This document shows positions 42,388 through 51,511 of a stretch of DNA of 64,000 nucleotides, piece after piece. The stretch's first letter is position 1. Each line of letters opens with the position of its first letter. Under the pieces are notes generated by a model that was given only the letters and a program-made list of their open reading frames with translations, was not told the origin of the DNA and searched no databases. This DNA comes from JACVRN01 sp036389255 (GTDB lineage Bacteria > Acidobacteriota > Blastocatellia > Pyrinomonadales > Pyrinomonadaceae): assembly GCA_036389255.1 (NCBI GenBank), contig DASVQI010000041.1, forward strand, positions 1-64,000. The letters are read 5' to 3'. The position numbers and the translations under genes are program-made.

Positions 42388-42619
42388 TGTTTCTCCGACA
42401 AGATACGGGCAGCGAGTCGTTCAAGCTGCATTCGACAAGGTTTCGAACTCGCAACGGTGGCAGACAGCTATTGTCAAAACTAAACAGCAGCTTGAAGAGA
42501 ACCCGTATATACACTTTGACGGGCGCGCGCTCCTGATTCTCTCGCCTTCAGGCGAAATCTATAGCGCTAAGGGTATTTGTCACATGCAATTCTTTCATCG
42601 GCATTCAAGCAGCAATTAA
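42388..42619 (+). pseudogene. Gene fragment without start codon
   Basis: An open frame of about 76 codons with no start codon ends with TAA at 42619. It reads ...QRVVQAAFDKVSNSQRWQTA, then FDGRALLILSPSGEIYSAKG, which looks like real protein rather than chance. It may be the remnant of a SWIM-type zinc-finger protein, but this rests on memory of similar tails. It abuts the truncated integrase. Confidence 0.4.
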
Positions 42620-43307
42620 GTGGCATATGCTTTTTTACAATCCCTGCGAAGCCGTTGAACTGCCTCGCTCAGAGCGGCGCGAGATGAAAGCTTTTCATCC
42701 AAAGGAAGCTGAAAGATTTCTGAATGTAGCGAAGGCCAATGAGCACGGCGTAATCTTTGCCTTTGCACTTGCAACGGGAATGCGACCAGAAGAGTATCTT
42801 GGATTGAAGTGGTCTGATGTAGATTTACAGCAAGGTACAGCAGTTGTTCGTAGAGTGCTTATACGTCGAAAAGGCGGCGGTTGGTATTTTGGTGAGCCTA
42901 AGACATCACGCTCTCGGCGTACAGTTCCCTTACCGGCCACTCTAGTAAAAGTGCTGGCGACACATCGGCGTAAGCAAATGGCGGCGCGACTAAAAGCAGG
43001 CACAGCATATCAGAATAATGACTTGGTATTTGCTACAAGCCATGGAACTCCGCATAATTCCCGCAACCTCGCCCAACGGCAATTTCTAGCGATTCTTAAA
43101 AGCGCCAAGCTTGCTTTAGATTTTCGGCTGTACGACCTACGCCATAGCTGCGCTACGCTTTTACTTGTAGCGGGCGAGAATCCAAAGGTGGTTTCTGAAC
43201 GTCTAGGCCACGCCTCAGTGGTACTTACACTCGACACGTACTCGCACGTTCTACCGACGATGCAAGAGGCGGCTTCGCAGAAACTTGAAAGGATGTTGTT
43301 CGGCTGA
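42602..43307 (+). pseudogene. Phage-type tyrosine integrase, N-terminally truncated
   Basis: The segment from ATG 42627 gives 226 aa, and homology-like sequence extends a few codons upstream. It is the catalytic domain only: Arg in ATGMRPEEYLGL, box II YDLRHSCATLLL, GHASVVLTLDTYSHV with the nucleophile Tyr. The core-binding domain (about 150 residues) is missing. The C-terminus is nearly the same as the remnant at 46560-46778, so both belong to one family that targets this locus. Without the N-terminus, activity is unlikely. Confidence 0.8.
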
Positions 43308-43598
43308 ACCAGTTCTGCCAATTCAACATTACAGTAGAATTTTATCCCTTATTGGTTCCATCATACGATACTTGGCCTAGCATCTCAGTTTTATTAGAAT
43401 GCTAGGCTTTCTAATATTTTCAGAGATAAACCAAAGAGGAACTAACCTCTTTGTTGTTCATTCATATTCCACAAAAGAGTTATTTTGTAGAGTTAGACAA
43501 ATCGCTCTAACTTAGGACATTAACGCTGGCAAAAATGCCTCGCCCTAAACATAGAAGTTGCCTCGCAACAAATTGACCGACAGAGTTATTTCGTATCT

Positions 43599-44657
43599 TT
43601 ACTGAATTGAAGTTCCAGATCCCATCGGAACCCATCGCTCTCTAATTAACCTTATTGAAGGAGTGAGTCTGCACACCGCGGTTGAGTTTCGGCCCCTCCC
43701 ATTTCTATTTCCTTCTGCTTCTAATTCATATTCAAAAGTGTAAGAGTCAAGTACTATTTGCCTCTTTTTACAATAGTTGCCATCTAACGCTCGTATTGTT
43801 TCCAAATTCAGATTTGCTGAACTCACATCAAGAGCCCAGCCCTCAGCAATTTGTTCATCTGATAGCTTTATTGCATATTTTGGCTTTTTATTAGTCCTAA
43901 ATGCCTCTGCATATAATACATTAACTGATGTAATTGGATAGTTCTTGACTTCTTTTCTTAACTCAATCCTCCGCGGCAAATAAGCACGAGTAGAGCCTTG
44001 AGGTGTATTAACTGCAATAGCGAGAGTAGTAAGAGCATTGGGAAGGTTAATTACGGCTTGACACTTTCCGGATGCTTTTAATATGCGCCCCTTTTTGAAA
44101 CATGCAGCACCTTGAGAAAAAGTCGCGCCTTCAGGCAGGTTGACGTCCTCTTCAAGCATTGTCTCTGTGACACCTGCCATTGGATACCATTCCAAAGTGG
44201 CGAAAACTTCTGTCGGAGAAGTTGGCTCGAATATCAACGAGAGCCCGCCTTTGCTTCTCATACAGTCAGTCCACGCCGTGATTATTGTCGAGTCGCCAGA
44301 TGTTAACGCTACATCAAGTTCTCGATTAGAAGTAATGGATTGAAAGTTTTCCCTTTCTAAAGCACGCTTTTTTTCATTAAATTGATCAAGGGTAAAATTA
44401 CCGCCAAGCACCACTTCCCCTACTGGGACTCCGAATCCGCCTGTTGTATCAGTTTTCGCTTGTTCATATGAGGAGGACATAAAGCGGGAATAAATTATCT
44501 GCTTAAAGTATCTGTTATCCCGGATTCGGGAGTTTTGTAAAGTTCCGTTTTGAAGCACATCTCGACATTGATCATTCTGTGCTTTTACGTTTTCAGCAGA
44601 ACAAATAACAAAAGCAATTAAAAATAAAACACCTGTTAAGAATTTCTGATTATTCAT
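43599..44657 (-). CDS. Secreted protein of unknown function
   Basis: The product is 352 aa with signal peptide FLTGVLFLIAFVICSAENVKAQ. The mature part has six or more cysteines spread through (DQCRD, TDCMR, AACFKK, GKCQA, NYCKK, AVCRL) and alternating beta-type sequence. A CHK-like or protease domain cannot be recognised. It separates the truncated integrase at 42.6 kb from the attachment site at 45.03 kb, so it is probably cargo of the oldest inserted element. Confidence 0.76.
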   Translation of the reverse strand: MNNQKFLTGVLFLIAFVICSAENVKAQNDQCRDVLQNGTLQNSRIRDNRYFKQIIYSRFMSSSYEQAKTDTTGGFGVPVGEVVLGGNFTLDQFNEKKRALERENFQSITSNRELDVALTSGDSTIITAWTDCMRSKGGLSLIFEPTSPTEVFATLEWYPMAGVTETMLEEDVNLPEGATFSQGAACFKKGRILKASGKCQAVINLPNALTTLAIAVNTPQGSTRAYLPRRIELRKEVKNYPITSVNVLYAEAFRTNKKPKYAIKLSDEQIAEGWALDVSSANLNLETIRALDGNYCKKRQIVLDSYTFEYELEAEGNRNGRGRNSTAVCRLTPSIRLIRERWVPMGSGTSIQ

Positions 44658-44974
44658 TTACATATCTCCTATTGAGCATCACAACCATTTACTTGCTGGA
44701 GTGATTTTCGCATCCGACTTCAACAAGGCAGGAAGATTACAATGTTGGCTTGAGCGTACCTAGCTACCTAATTTAATGGGCCTAGCAAGATTGCTGACGA
44801 CTTGTTTGCGCTAAGAGGATTAACGGTTGCTAAGACTTGCTTTTACAGGCTACGCACTTTACTTTAACAAGCCACAAAAGACAATCTTTATTTCGGGTGT
44901 AATTTTACAAAAAGGTTCAAATGTAGAATTGGGTAAGTATCATCTCTGTTCATGAGTGACATCACAGTGACTCA

Positions 44975-45014
44975 AACGACTTAGGGGCAGCTCATGAGCT
45001 GCCCCTAAGTCGTT
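44975..45014. terminator. Perfect 40-bp palindrome before attachment copy 1
   Basis: The two 20-base arms are exactly complementary; the centre is GCTCATGAGC and the GC-rich part is TTAGGGGCAGC. It lies 12 bases from the tRNA-derived sequence, at the same relative place as the similar hairpin at 46818-46853, so it marks the end of an element and probably blocks transcription in both directions. Confidence 0.85.
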
Positions 45015-45025
45015 GATATTATTGG

Positions 45026-45069
45026 TGGAGCCGAGGGGGATCGAACCCCTGACCTCATGACTGCCAGTC
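45026..45069 (-). other. Attachment site copy 1: 3' half of tRNA-Ala
   Basis: 44 bases are identical to the 3' part of the tRNA-Ala(GGC) gene at 56178-56221, from the acceptor end through the T arm to the anticodon loop. It lacks the 5' half, so it is not a tRNA gene. This is the left end of the tandem elements. Confidence 0.93.
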
Positions 45070-45182
45070 TAAATAGAGTCATACTGTTGGTTATAGCTGA
45101 GTACAGAAGAGTAATGTTTTATTGCTTTTCAACGCTCTGCTACTATAGTCAAGTATAGCATTGTATGCTTGGTTTGGCTGAG

Positions 45183-45206
45183 TTGGCACACATCCGGCAC
45201 ACAAAG
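45183..45206 (+). repeat. GGCACACA repeats, possible integrase arm sites (left)
   Basis: TTGGCACACA and CGGCACACAAAG are spaced 12 bases apart about 115 bases inside the element. The same motif occurs three times at the opposite end (46766-46815), as expected of arm-type binding sites of a tyrosine integrase. Confidence 0.5.
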
Positions 45207-45407
45207 AATGAAGTCTTATCGCTTTATTAGTGTGTCTAACTTAGCGTTGGGCCGCTTCAATATACATGAAGCAAATAGCCCCGGCTCCTCATCCTTAATT
45301 AAGCATTTTGCCCCAAAATAATCTTGAGCGGGGATTGGAGGGGTGATATAAAGCGCGCACGAACTCAGGCTCCAAATCTCAATGCTTATTCCGCGAAGGA
45401 GCGGCTC

Positions 45408-46220
45408 ATGAAAGTATACGCGCAGAAACAGTCTCAGCAGCAATCATCATCCAACCTCATAAGTTCGAGTGCCCAGCCCCTTGCAGCAAGTGAGGCAGTT
45501 CATCCACTCATACAGTTACAGCGCATGATTGGGAATCAAGCTGTACAGCGATTGATAAGTGCGAATGCTCAGCAAGACGATGAACCGGTAGTTATAACCA
45601 AGAACCCGTCTCCCAGAGCTTTAATGCTTCTAGACATGTTTATAAAAAACAGGTCTAGCTTCAAAGGCTCTTTTGAAAACGATTTTCGAACGGAAGCTAA
45701 AGACAAGGATGCTAGCGAAGAATCAATACAAGTTAAAGAGCGTGAAATTTATTGGACACTTAAGTTTGTTGCTAACAATAAGACAGGTGTTATTTACGTT
45801 CGTCAAAGTCAGGATGGGACTGCGACTGTTAATTGGTATCAAGGTGTGATGAGCGAGAAAGCAGCCCCTGCTCAGGAAAAGCCTGAAGGGAAATGTGCTC
45901 AAAAGGGTAACGCGCCATTTTCAATTCATTATAAGAAGCCACTGCCAACGGGCAATATTGAATCAAAACTCGAACAATTTTTAATCATGGTAGTAAACGA
46001 GATTAAAGCTAAGAGTTCACCTCCGAAAGAGATACGAGTCTGCGTAACTTTATTTAATGTTCCCGGAGAGTCCGGCGGTAACATTGAAGAAAAGTTTGGA
46101 GTTAATATCAAGAAATTCATGGAAGCGCAACTTCCAGCATCAATAAAAATAACAGAAGTCCATGAAGTTGAAGCTTCTACTGAATACTATCTCCTGACGG
46201 AGGTAACTCCTGTATATTAA
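45408..46220 (+). CDS. eCIS-effector-like protein with DUF4157-type signature
   Basis: The product is 270 aa from ATG 45408, with AAGGAG at 6 bases; the longer reading from 45324 has no such site. Residues 1-50 are Gln/Ser-rich and contain HPLIQLQRMIGNQAVQRLIS (32-50 region), the short signature found near the N-terminus of cargo proteins of extracellular contractile injection systems, often together with DUF4157. The rest (about 220 residues) is an unassigned alpha/beta domain (IYWTLKFVANNKTGVIYVRQ, then KEIRVCVTLFNVPG). No eCIS structural genes are in the window. The attC at 46341-46447 in the right orientation suggests it was cassette-borne. Confidence 0.75.
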   Translation: MKVYAQKQSQQQSSSNLISSSAQPLAASEAVHPLIQLQRMIGNQAVQRLISANAQQDDEPVVITKNPSPRALMLLDMFIKNRSSFKGSFENDFRTEAKDKDASEESIQVKEREIYWTLKFVANNKTGVIYVRQSQDGTATVNWYQGVMSEKAAPAQEKPEGKCAQKGNAPFSIHYKKPLPTGNIESKLEQFLIMVVNEIKAKSSPPKEIRVCVTLFNVPGESGGNIEEKFGVNIKKFMEAQLPASIKITEVHEVEASTEYYLLTEVTPVY

Positions 46221-46340
46221 ATCGAACCATAAAATATTCTCTTATCAAACGTCTACTTACTGGCCCTCATAAGGAATCTGTTGGAGGGATATATTTAACA
46301 TCTGAGTAAGTTAAAAAGCCGTGAGCGCGTTCAGGGGCTG

Positions 46341-46447
46341 CCCGACAACTCATTCAACCCGAGCCCGCGGTAGCATTCCTTTCATGCTTGTCCTTTGCCA
46401 TAGTCTTGGATGCTGAATGCGCGGGCCGGGTTAATTCGGGCGTTATG
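46341..46447 (+). repeat. Intact attC site outside the array, + orientation
   Basis: CCCGACAACTCATTCAACCC at the start and GGGTTAATTCGGGCGTTATG at the end match the array type with AACCCG/CGGGTT arms; the interior AGCATTC...GATGCTGAATG pairs as well. It reads opposite to the 34 array sites and lies 20 kb away, a lone site without a nearby integrase. Confidence 0.9.
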
Positions 46448-46478
46448 CCGCATGTAATATGTTCGGGAGAACTCTGAT

Positions 46479-46778
46479 ATGAACCAATCAAAAATTACCT
46501 ATCTCTGTGGCGTGTTTATTTTCATCTTTGGTATCTCAACAATGTCTTATTCTCAAGCGGCCAAGTTGTCTGTAAAATTCCGAGTCTATGATCTGCGCCA
46601 TTCATGCGCAACATTGCTATTAGTCGCAGGCGAGAATCCAAAGGTAGTGAGTGAGCGACTAGGTCATGCCTCAATAGTGCTGACACTTGACACTTACTCT
46701 TATGTTTTGCCATCCATGCAACAATCGGCTACAGAGAAGCTAGAAAACATTCTATACAGCAAAACTGGCACACAATAG
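46479..46778 (+). pseudogene. Chimera of a cassette-gene start and an integrase C-terminus
   Basis: The 99-codon frame starts as a normal cassette product: MNQSKITYLCGVFIFIFGIS, ending in SYSQ, a signal peptide, 32 bases after attC. From about 46560 it turns into the integrase end VKFRVYDLRHSCATLLLVAG... with GHASIVLTLDTYSYV. The two parts cannot belong to one functional protein, so the frame was created by a deletion that removed most of both genes. Confidence 0.8.
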
Positions 46779-46815
46779 CCTATGCCCCAAGCTGGCACAC
46801 TATAGGCACACAAAA
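46766..46815 (+). repeat. GGCACACA repeats, possible integrase arm sites (right)
   Basis: Three copies of (T)GGCACACA/T at 46766, 46793 and 46806 lie 50-100 bases before attachment copy 2 and match the motif inside attachment copy 1. Confidence 0.5.
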
Positions 46816-46817
46816 CA

Positions 46818-46853
46818 ATAAGGGGCAGCCAATGAGCTGCCCCTAACTTATTG
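46818..46853. terminator. Hairpin before attachment copy 2
   Basis: AAGGGGCAGC pairs with GCTGCCCCT around CAATGA, with flanking AATA/TATT. It is a diverged version of the palindrome at 44975-45014 and sits 10 bases from the tRNA-derived copy, as there. Confidence 0.8.
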
Positions 46854-46863
46854 AAAATATTGG

Positions 46864-46908
46864 TGGAGCCGAGGGGGATCGAACCCCTGACCTCATGACT
46901 GCCAGTCA
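46864..46908 (-). other. Attachment site copy 2: 3' half of tRNA-Ala
   Basis: 45 bases are identical to 56178-56222 (the 3' part of tRNA-Ala GGC). It is the left end of the 9.3-kb island whose integrase lies beside the intact tRNA, and the right end of the small element on its left. Confidence 0.94.
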
Positions 46909-47072
46909 AATCTTTGAATGGCAATCTTCATTATTGATAATAAAGAACTTAATAGCTTTCTTGCCAACAGAAATTAGTAAATCATCTGGTCAAATATTAC
47001 TCTTAAACGTAATAAATTGCAATAGAATTACTTCTTAAAGCAGTAATAAATTAGACGTGCTATATTCCAGTT

Positions 47073-47282
47073 ATGATTAAAACCCACGTAAGAGAAATGG
47101 CAGAGAAGAGCGGAATTACTACGGCTTATCAACTTCAGAAAGCTTTAGAAATATCCCCTAGTGTAGCAGCAAGATTATGGAGAGATGATTTTGAATTTAT
47201 TAGTAGAACTTCACTTGATCGCTTATGTAAACTTTTGCATTGTCAGCCGAACAAGTTAATCAGCTACGAGGCCGATAAGTAA
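47073..47282 (+). CDS. Small helix-turn-helix regulator
   Basis: The product is 69 aa with a Cro/XRE-like fold: VREMAEKSGITTAYQLQKAL, then SPSVAARLWRDDFEFISRTSLDRLCKLLHCQPNKLI. The length fits single-domain phage-type repressors. It is at the left end of the island, on the opposite strand to most cargo, and could control excision or cargo expression. Confidence 0.82.
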   Translation: MIKTHVREMAEKSGITTAYQLQKALEISPSVAARLWRDDFEFISRTSLDRLCKLLHCQPNKLISYEADK

Positions 47283-47483
47283 AGATTTGAAGTTAGTAAA
47301 AGAGAGAAAAGTTGGAAGGCCGAAGAAAGTTGTTAAGTAATAATTTATCAATCCCAGAAGATTGTCTTAGTAGTCGAAAGGGTAGGTTTGATTTTGGACA
47401 TAACAGTAGTTTTGATTCGGCCATTCAAAAATTTCATTTTTATTTTTTAGATTCTTATGGATACATTAGATAATCTTCCATAT

Positions 47484-49547
47484 CTAGTTGTTTAAAATAT
47501 GATCTCTGAGAGAATCAAATGTATCCTTAAATATAGGAACTCTCTGTTTTTTTAGCGCCATGAAATTATTGACATCTGAAAATTTTTGAAAGTCCCTCTC
47601 CTTGATAAACTCGTACTTTTCAATCTGATCTTTAAGCCATTTATTTTGAATTTGACCAAGTTTCTTATTACCTTTTGAAATATTTTCGTCTTTTGGCAGC
47701 AGCCCTAAATTAAATAAATTATGCTGTACGTATTCTTTTTCTGGGAGGGCTGAAGAGGCAAATATTGATTGAGGAATAATATGATCAACCTCAATTTCGT
47801 ACTGAGTTGAAGGCCCTTGCAGTTTTTTGATTGAATAGAAATGATATAAAATCGGTTCAACTAACTTTTGATTAATCTTGAAATTATCAATTGTATTAGT
47901 TGCAAAAATTTCATCTAATAAATTTGCCCACCGGGTTTTATCAATTGGCTTTAATACATCTGGCTGTGTTGGAATCTCTGAAAGATTGCTTGCTATTTTT
48001 GAATCGCTTGATCCTCTCCACTGTCTATTTACATATTCGAATATCAGTTGATCTATGAGAATAAAAGAGTTCTTTTGAAACTGCTTAGCCTTCTTATCGC
48101 TTCCAATTGGTTTGCCCTTACGTTTCCAATCTTCAAAAAGGACAAGTATAAAGTTAAGAGCAGTTGCCTCACTCATAATACCCATTACTGAGGCGTTCCA
48201 AGAATTAAAGTATTTAAAATATTCTGTACTTAAGATAAGTTTTGATAAAAGATTCAACTCGGCAATAAGACTTTCAAATTGCAAATTCCAATTTATACTT
48301 GGATTCTTACTTAGTTTGTCTATATCATCTTTCTTAACGCCTTTTTCAAATATTCCACTTATTAATTTAAAGCCTAATGTGAGTTGTTTATCCAGCCTTG
48401 CACTTGAGTCATTAGATATGTTGAAAAATGGCCTAAAGTTCTCTAGTCTACGTAACAATGTAGCAGGTAAATCCCACTTAACGACCTTATCATTATTGAC
48501 TCCAATCTGCTTATACAAACTATCAGTCACATCTATTTGAGCTTGGGATGGATTTTTAACTGGCAGATTCCAGCTAGGCTTAGCAGATAAAATTTCAACA
48601 GCATTAAGTTTTGTCCCTTTTGAGTTAATGATATTGAAAATCTTTTGTGCATCACTGAGAGGAATATTTTTTATTTCAATCAATCCTATTTTAGATTGAA
48701 TCAAGATATTCCGTATTTTTTCTAACACCTCAATTCTTTCAATAATTTTAGTCCAATTAAGGTCTATAATACGATTAGCCTTTTTTTGATCTTCACTATT
48801 TAAAGCAAATCTGTCCGTTATGAATATCTTAAATGAATTGACCATTTCATATTCTAAATTCTCATCGGTACAAAACGACATATACTGAGCAATAAAAGAC
48901 TTTAACTTTTTTGAACTTAAAATACTCTTACCATCTTCCGTATCATCATAAGGTAAATTTTTAATAACCTTTGAGAAATCAAATGGCCTAGTAAAATTAC
49001 TTGATCTCGATGTCTTATTATGAACTAACAAAATAATTTCTAGTAAAAGATGTAAGCCGCGTTTTGTAAGATCTAAGCTTTCAGTTTTATATTCAAAATC
49101 TTCTTCATTAATTAAAGCCTCATCATCAAAAACTTCAGCAGAAGTTTCATCTACCAGCTTTTGGGCATCTTCTTCTTCTTCCTCTTCTGCTTCTAAATAA
49201 TTATCGATTTTTTCCCAAAAAATATTCGCAACATCATCGGGTTGAGCGTTTCCCTTAAACCCGGCCCACTTCTTTGCCCATTGGTAAATATTTTCAGGAT
49301 CTTCCCACAGTTTTTTAAGCGCATTTCTTCTCTGTCTACCATCGAGAAGCCATTTACTAATCTTTCTCCCATCCGTTTCGAGGTTAAGAATACAAACACC
49401 CATTGGAAATTCCTTAAAAATACTGATACACAATTCGAAATTTTTCTTCGCATCCCAGCTCTGTCTACGCTGAAATCTAGGTAATTCAATGCTCGTATCT
49501 TCTATGAATGTTTTTATGCTCTCTGGCCTTATCTCGTACATAGTCAC
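47484..49547 (-). CDS. GmrSD-like DUF262 / HNH (DUF1524) restriction protein
   Basis: The product is 687 aa. The N-terminal DUF262 (ParB/Srx-like) domain has ELPRFQRRQSWD (21-32) and the nucleotide-binding DGRQR motif (69-73). The C-terminus from about residue 586 has EVDHIIPQSIF and later HNLFNLGLL, the His-Asn core of a DUF1524 HNH nuclease. The same order is found in type IV restriction enzymes such as GmrSD, which cut modified phage DNA, and in related single-protein defence systems. A Glu-rich insertion lies near residue 125. It is AT-rich like the rest of the island. Defence function is inferred from architecture. Confidence 0.87.
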   Translation of the reverse strand: MTMYEIRPESIKTFIEDTSIELPRFQRRQSWDAKKNFELCISIFKEFPMGVCILNLETDGRKISKWLLDGRQRRNALKKLWEDPENIYQWAKKWAGFKGNAQPDDVANIFWEKIDNYLEAEEEEEEDAQKLVDETSAEVFDDEALINEEDFEYKTESLDLTKRGLHLLLEIILLVHNKTSRSSNFTRPFDFSKVIKNLPYDDTEDGKSILSSKKLKSFIAQYMSFCTDENLEYEMVNSFKIFITDRFALNSEDQKKANRIIDLNWTKIIERIEVLEKIRNILIQSKIGLIEIKNIPLSDAQKIFNIINSKGTKLNAVEILSAKPSWNLPVKNPSQAQIDVTDSLYKQIGVNNDKVVKWDLPATLLRRLENFRPFFNISNDSSARLDKQLTLGFKLISGIFEKGVKKDDIDKLSKNPSINWNLQFESLIAELNLLSKLILSTEYFKYFNSWNASVMGIMSEATALNFILVLFEDWKRKGKPIGSDKKAKQFQKNSFILIDQLIFEYVNRQWRGSSDSKIASNLSEIPTQPDVLKPIDKTRWANLLDEIFATNTIDNFKINQKLVEPILYHFYSIKKLQGPSTQYEIEVDHIIPQSIFASSALPEKEYVQHNLFNLGLLPKDENISKGNKKLGQIQNKWLKDQIEKYEFIKERDFQKFSDVNNFMALKKQRVPIFKDTFDSLRDHILNN

Positions 49548-49623
49548 TCCTTATTTACAATGATCATGTTCACTTTATTAGGATATATTTTGTAAGCAAT
49601 ACTATAAGATCACAGTATGAATT

Positions 49624-49659
49624 AATATTCTTAGAGTTTTAGAATGTCAATAATTATTC
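49624..49659 (+). repeat. Direct repeat, left copy flanking the TPR-peptide module
   Basis: AATATTCTTAGAG, then TTTTAGAATGTCAATAATTA. It matches 51618-51652 at about 33 of 36 positions. It also contains an ATG after an AGAG stretch that could begin a tiny frame. Confidence 0.75.
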
Positions 49660-49791
49660 TGAGGGTTAGTTGTCTGAAGGAGACTATAACCATTTTAGTA
49701 AATTGTGCATTTTGATGCGGATAAGATTTTTTGATTTTTTATTTCCTGTTAGGACTCAAGTATAAAACTAAAAGCGTCGAGGCTCACTTAC

Positions 49792-51205
49792 TCACTGTTT
49801 TTTCTTAATAATACTTCTTCTTACCGGAGGTCGATTAAGTATTTGCTTATGTCTTGTTCTAAGAATAAAGCTTAATCGTTGATGAGAAATTCCTAATCTT
49901 TTAGCTGCATGTATAATAACGTTTTTGTCTTTCGCCAATGCTTGTCTAATAAATCGACCTTCATAGGCATGAACTATGTCAGGCAAGTTAAAATGCTCAT
50001 CAAATTCCGGCCCAAATAATTTACGAATCACAATCCTAGCGCATTTGCGAAGCTGCATTATTGCAGCCAAATCCTGTGTGTTAGAAAGAAATCTATCTGC
50101 ATTGTCATATGCCATAAAAATACTTTCTTCCGATAATCTTTTCCAGTGGTTCTCTATCATTGATAAGTTAGCTAATCCTGCGCTGGTCAGTGCGCCCGCC
50201 TCATAAGCAACCTTAGCGGCTCGTTTGAAAACTTCTAATGATCCTTCAGGATTAATTTGAGTCATTGCAGTAGCTTGTATTCGTAGAGCATCAGATAATA
50301 ATGCTTGCTCTCCACCTTTTTCTAAAATACTCACTACCCCAGCAATGACTTGCAATGTTTCGGGATAACATTTTTCAGCAAGTAATACTCTGGCACGTGT
50401 TTCATTAACTTGCGCTATAAGGCCAACCTTTAATTGACTCTAGTTTCTTTGTTGCTCTATCAAGATGCTCATGAGCTTCTTCATAACGTTCTAGTTGATA
50501 TAGAAGCATAGCAAGATTATTTAAGTTAGTAGCGCAATATCTTTCATGGCCTGCCTGTTCATAATGATAAATAGCAGCAGTAAATTCAATAATAGCTCGG
50601 TCAATATATTCAGGACGATGTTCTGCATTAGCGATTCTTCGCATAACAAGAGCCATTTGCCCGTGCCATTTTCCTTTTAATACATCGCTTAATAACTCAA
50701 AAGATGGCTTGATTGAATCGAGGATGTTCCAAGCTTCATGATACCTTCCGGTTGAAATCTCTATCAGTGTTTTTCTAATAAGAATCTTTGCCTGTAACTC
50801 AGCATCTTCTAGATTCTCTAAAGCTTTATCCAATACAACGCGAGCTTCACTGAAAGCGCCGCATCTCCAATAACACATTCCTAATTCATATCTTGCTTCG
50901 GAAATTTTAAAGCGGGTTCCTCTACTATGAAAAGCATGCTCCGCTTGCGAAATTAAATCTTTCGCAGCTTCTTGAACATCAAGTTGTTGAGTTGTACCAA
51001 GCCAGCCTGTAAGTGTTCCGCATTGTAATAAAACTTCAGCAGATATTTGTAAGGGAAGATTTTCAAGATAGGGTTGCCGTCCAATTCCTCGCCAAAAGCC
51101 TTCTAATGCTTCTTGAGCAGCTTCGTAATTACCTATCTCAATCAAATGCGCTGCTGTTCTACATCTAGATAAAATATCTTCACCAAGTTCAGCTCTTAAA
51201 TTCAT
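49792..51205 (-). pseudogene. TPR regulator with C-terminal Fis-like HTH, split by a one-base frameshift
   Basis: Two parts (51205-50405 and 50355-49792) join into about 470 aa if one A is removed from the AAA near 50426: the shifted frame reads ESIKVGLIAQVNETRARVLL and runs into the second part. The first 400 residues are tetratricopeptide-like helices (EARYELGMCYWRCGAFSEARV, HYEQAGHERYCATNLNNLAM, YEEAHEHLDRA). The C-terminus has VHAYEGRFIRQALAKDKNV and AAKRLGISHQRLSFILRTRH, a Fis-type helix-turn-helix, then a basic tail. TPR-plus-HTH layout recalls peptide-sensing regulators. It is divergent from a secreted-peptide gene 112 bases away. The shift may be an assembly error. Confidence 0.8.
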
Positions 51206-51228
51206 GTGAGGATTACCTTTCTGCGGCT

Positions 51229-51246
51229 GTGCAAAAATTCTTGCAC
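51229..51246. promoter_or_regulatory. Inverted repeat in the divergent promoter region
   Basis: GTGCAA-AAATTC-TTGCAC is a perfect 6-base inverted repeat between the TPR gene and the peptide gene, a candidate operator. TATAGT follows at 51249-51254 and could be a -10 element for the peptide gene. Confidence 0.45.
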
Positions 51247-51316
51247 ATATAGTAAAACCGCCGCATCCTTAGACAGGCGCGACGGTTTATCAGTTCAATC
51301 GCCATAGGAGATGATT

Positions 51317-51469
51317 ATGAAAAAAGTTAGAGCATTGCTACTAATTCTTGCGCTCGCAAGTCCCATTTATGCAGGTGACATTCAAAATGGAGTTACTTCG
51401 TCACCGAGCGGAGCTAATGAGCCAAATACACTAACGATAATTCTTACTCTAATTCAGACTATCGTTTAG
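51317..51469 (+). CDS. Small secreted peptide next to the TPR regulator
   Basis: 50 codons from ATG 51317, with TAGGAG 6 bases upstream (the ATG at 51311 is too close to it). The first 19 residues, MKKVRALLLILALASPIYA, are a textbook Sec signal with AxA-like cleavage before GDIQNG. The mature peptide is about 31 residues with a hydrophobic C-terminus (LTIILTLIQTIV). A hairpin at 51492-51511 follows. A regulator with TPRs, a divergent gene for an exported peptide and a shared promoter region suggest a peptide-sensing pair. No experiment supports this. Confidence 0.72.
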   Translation: MKKVRALLLILALASPIYAGDIQNGVTSSPSGANEPNTLTIILTLIQTIV

Positions 51470-51491
51470 TAAGTCCAAACAGAGACTTTCC

Positions 51492-51511
51492 ATGCTGCTT
51501 TCCGGCAGCAT
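51492..51511 (+). terminator. Hairpin after the peptide gene
   Basis: ATGCTGC pairs with GCAGCAT around TTTCCG, 22 bases after the stop codon. No T run follows, so it may end or stabilise the short transcript. Confidence 0.5.

Larger units (their letters stand above)
44658..45407. other. Non-coding attachment region
   Basis: About 750 bases without a supported gene. It contains the 40-bp palindrome (44975-45014), the first tRNA-Ala-derived attachment copy (45026-45069) and two GGCACACA repeats (45183-45206). The rest is AT-rich. Confidence 0.6.

Noticed and set aside
45026..46908. Extra tRNA-Ala genes at 45026 and 46864
   Set aside because: Only the 3' half is present (acceptor 3' strand, T arm, part of the anticodon arm). 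The D arm and 5' acceptor strand are missing, so they are attachment-site duplications.
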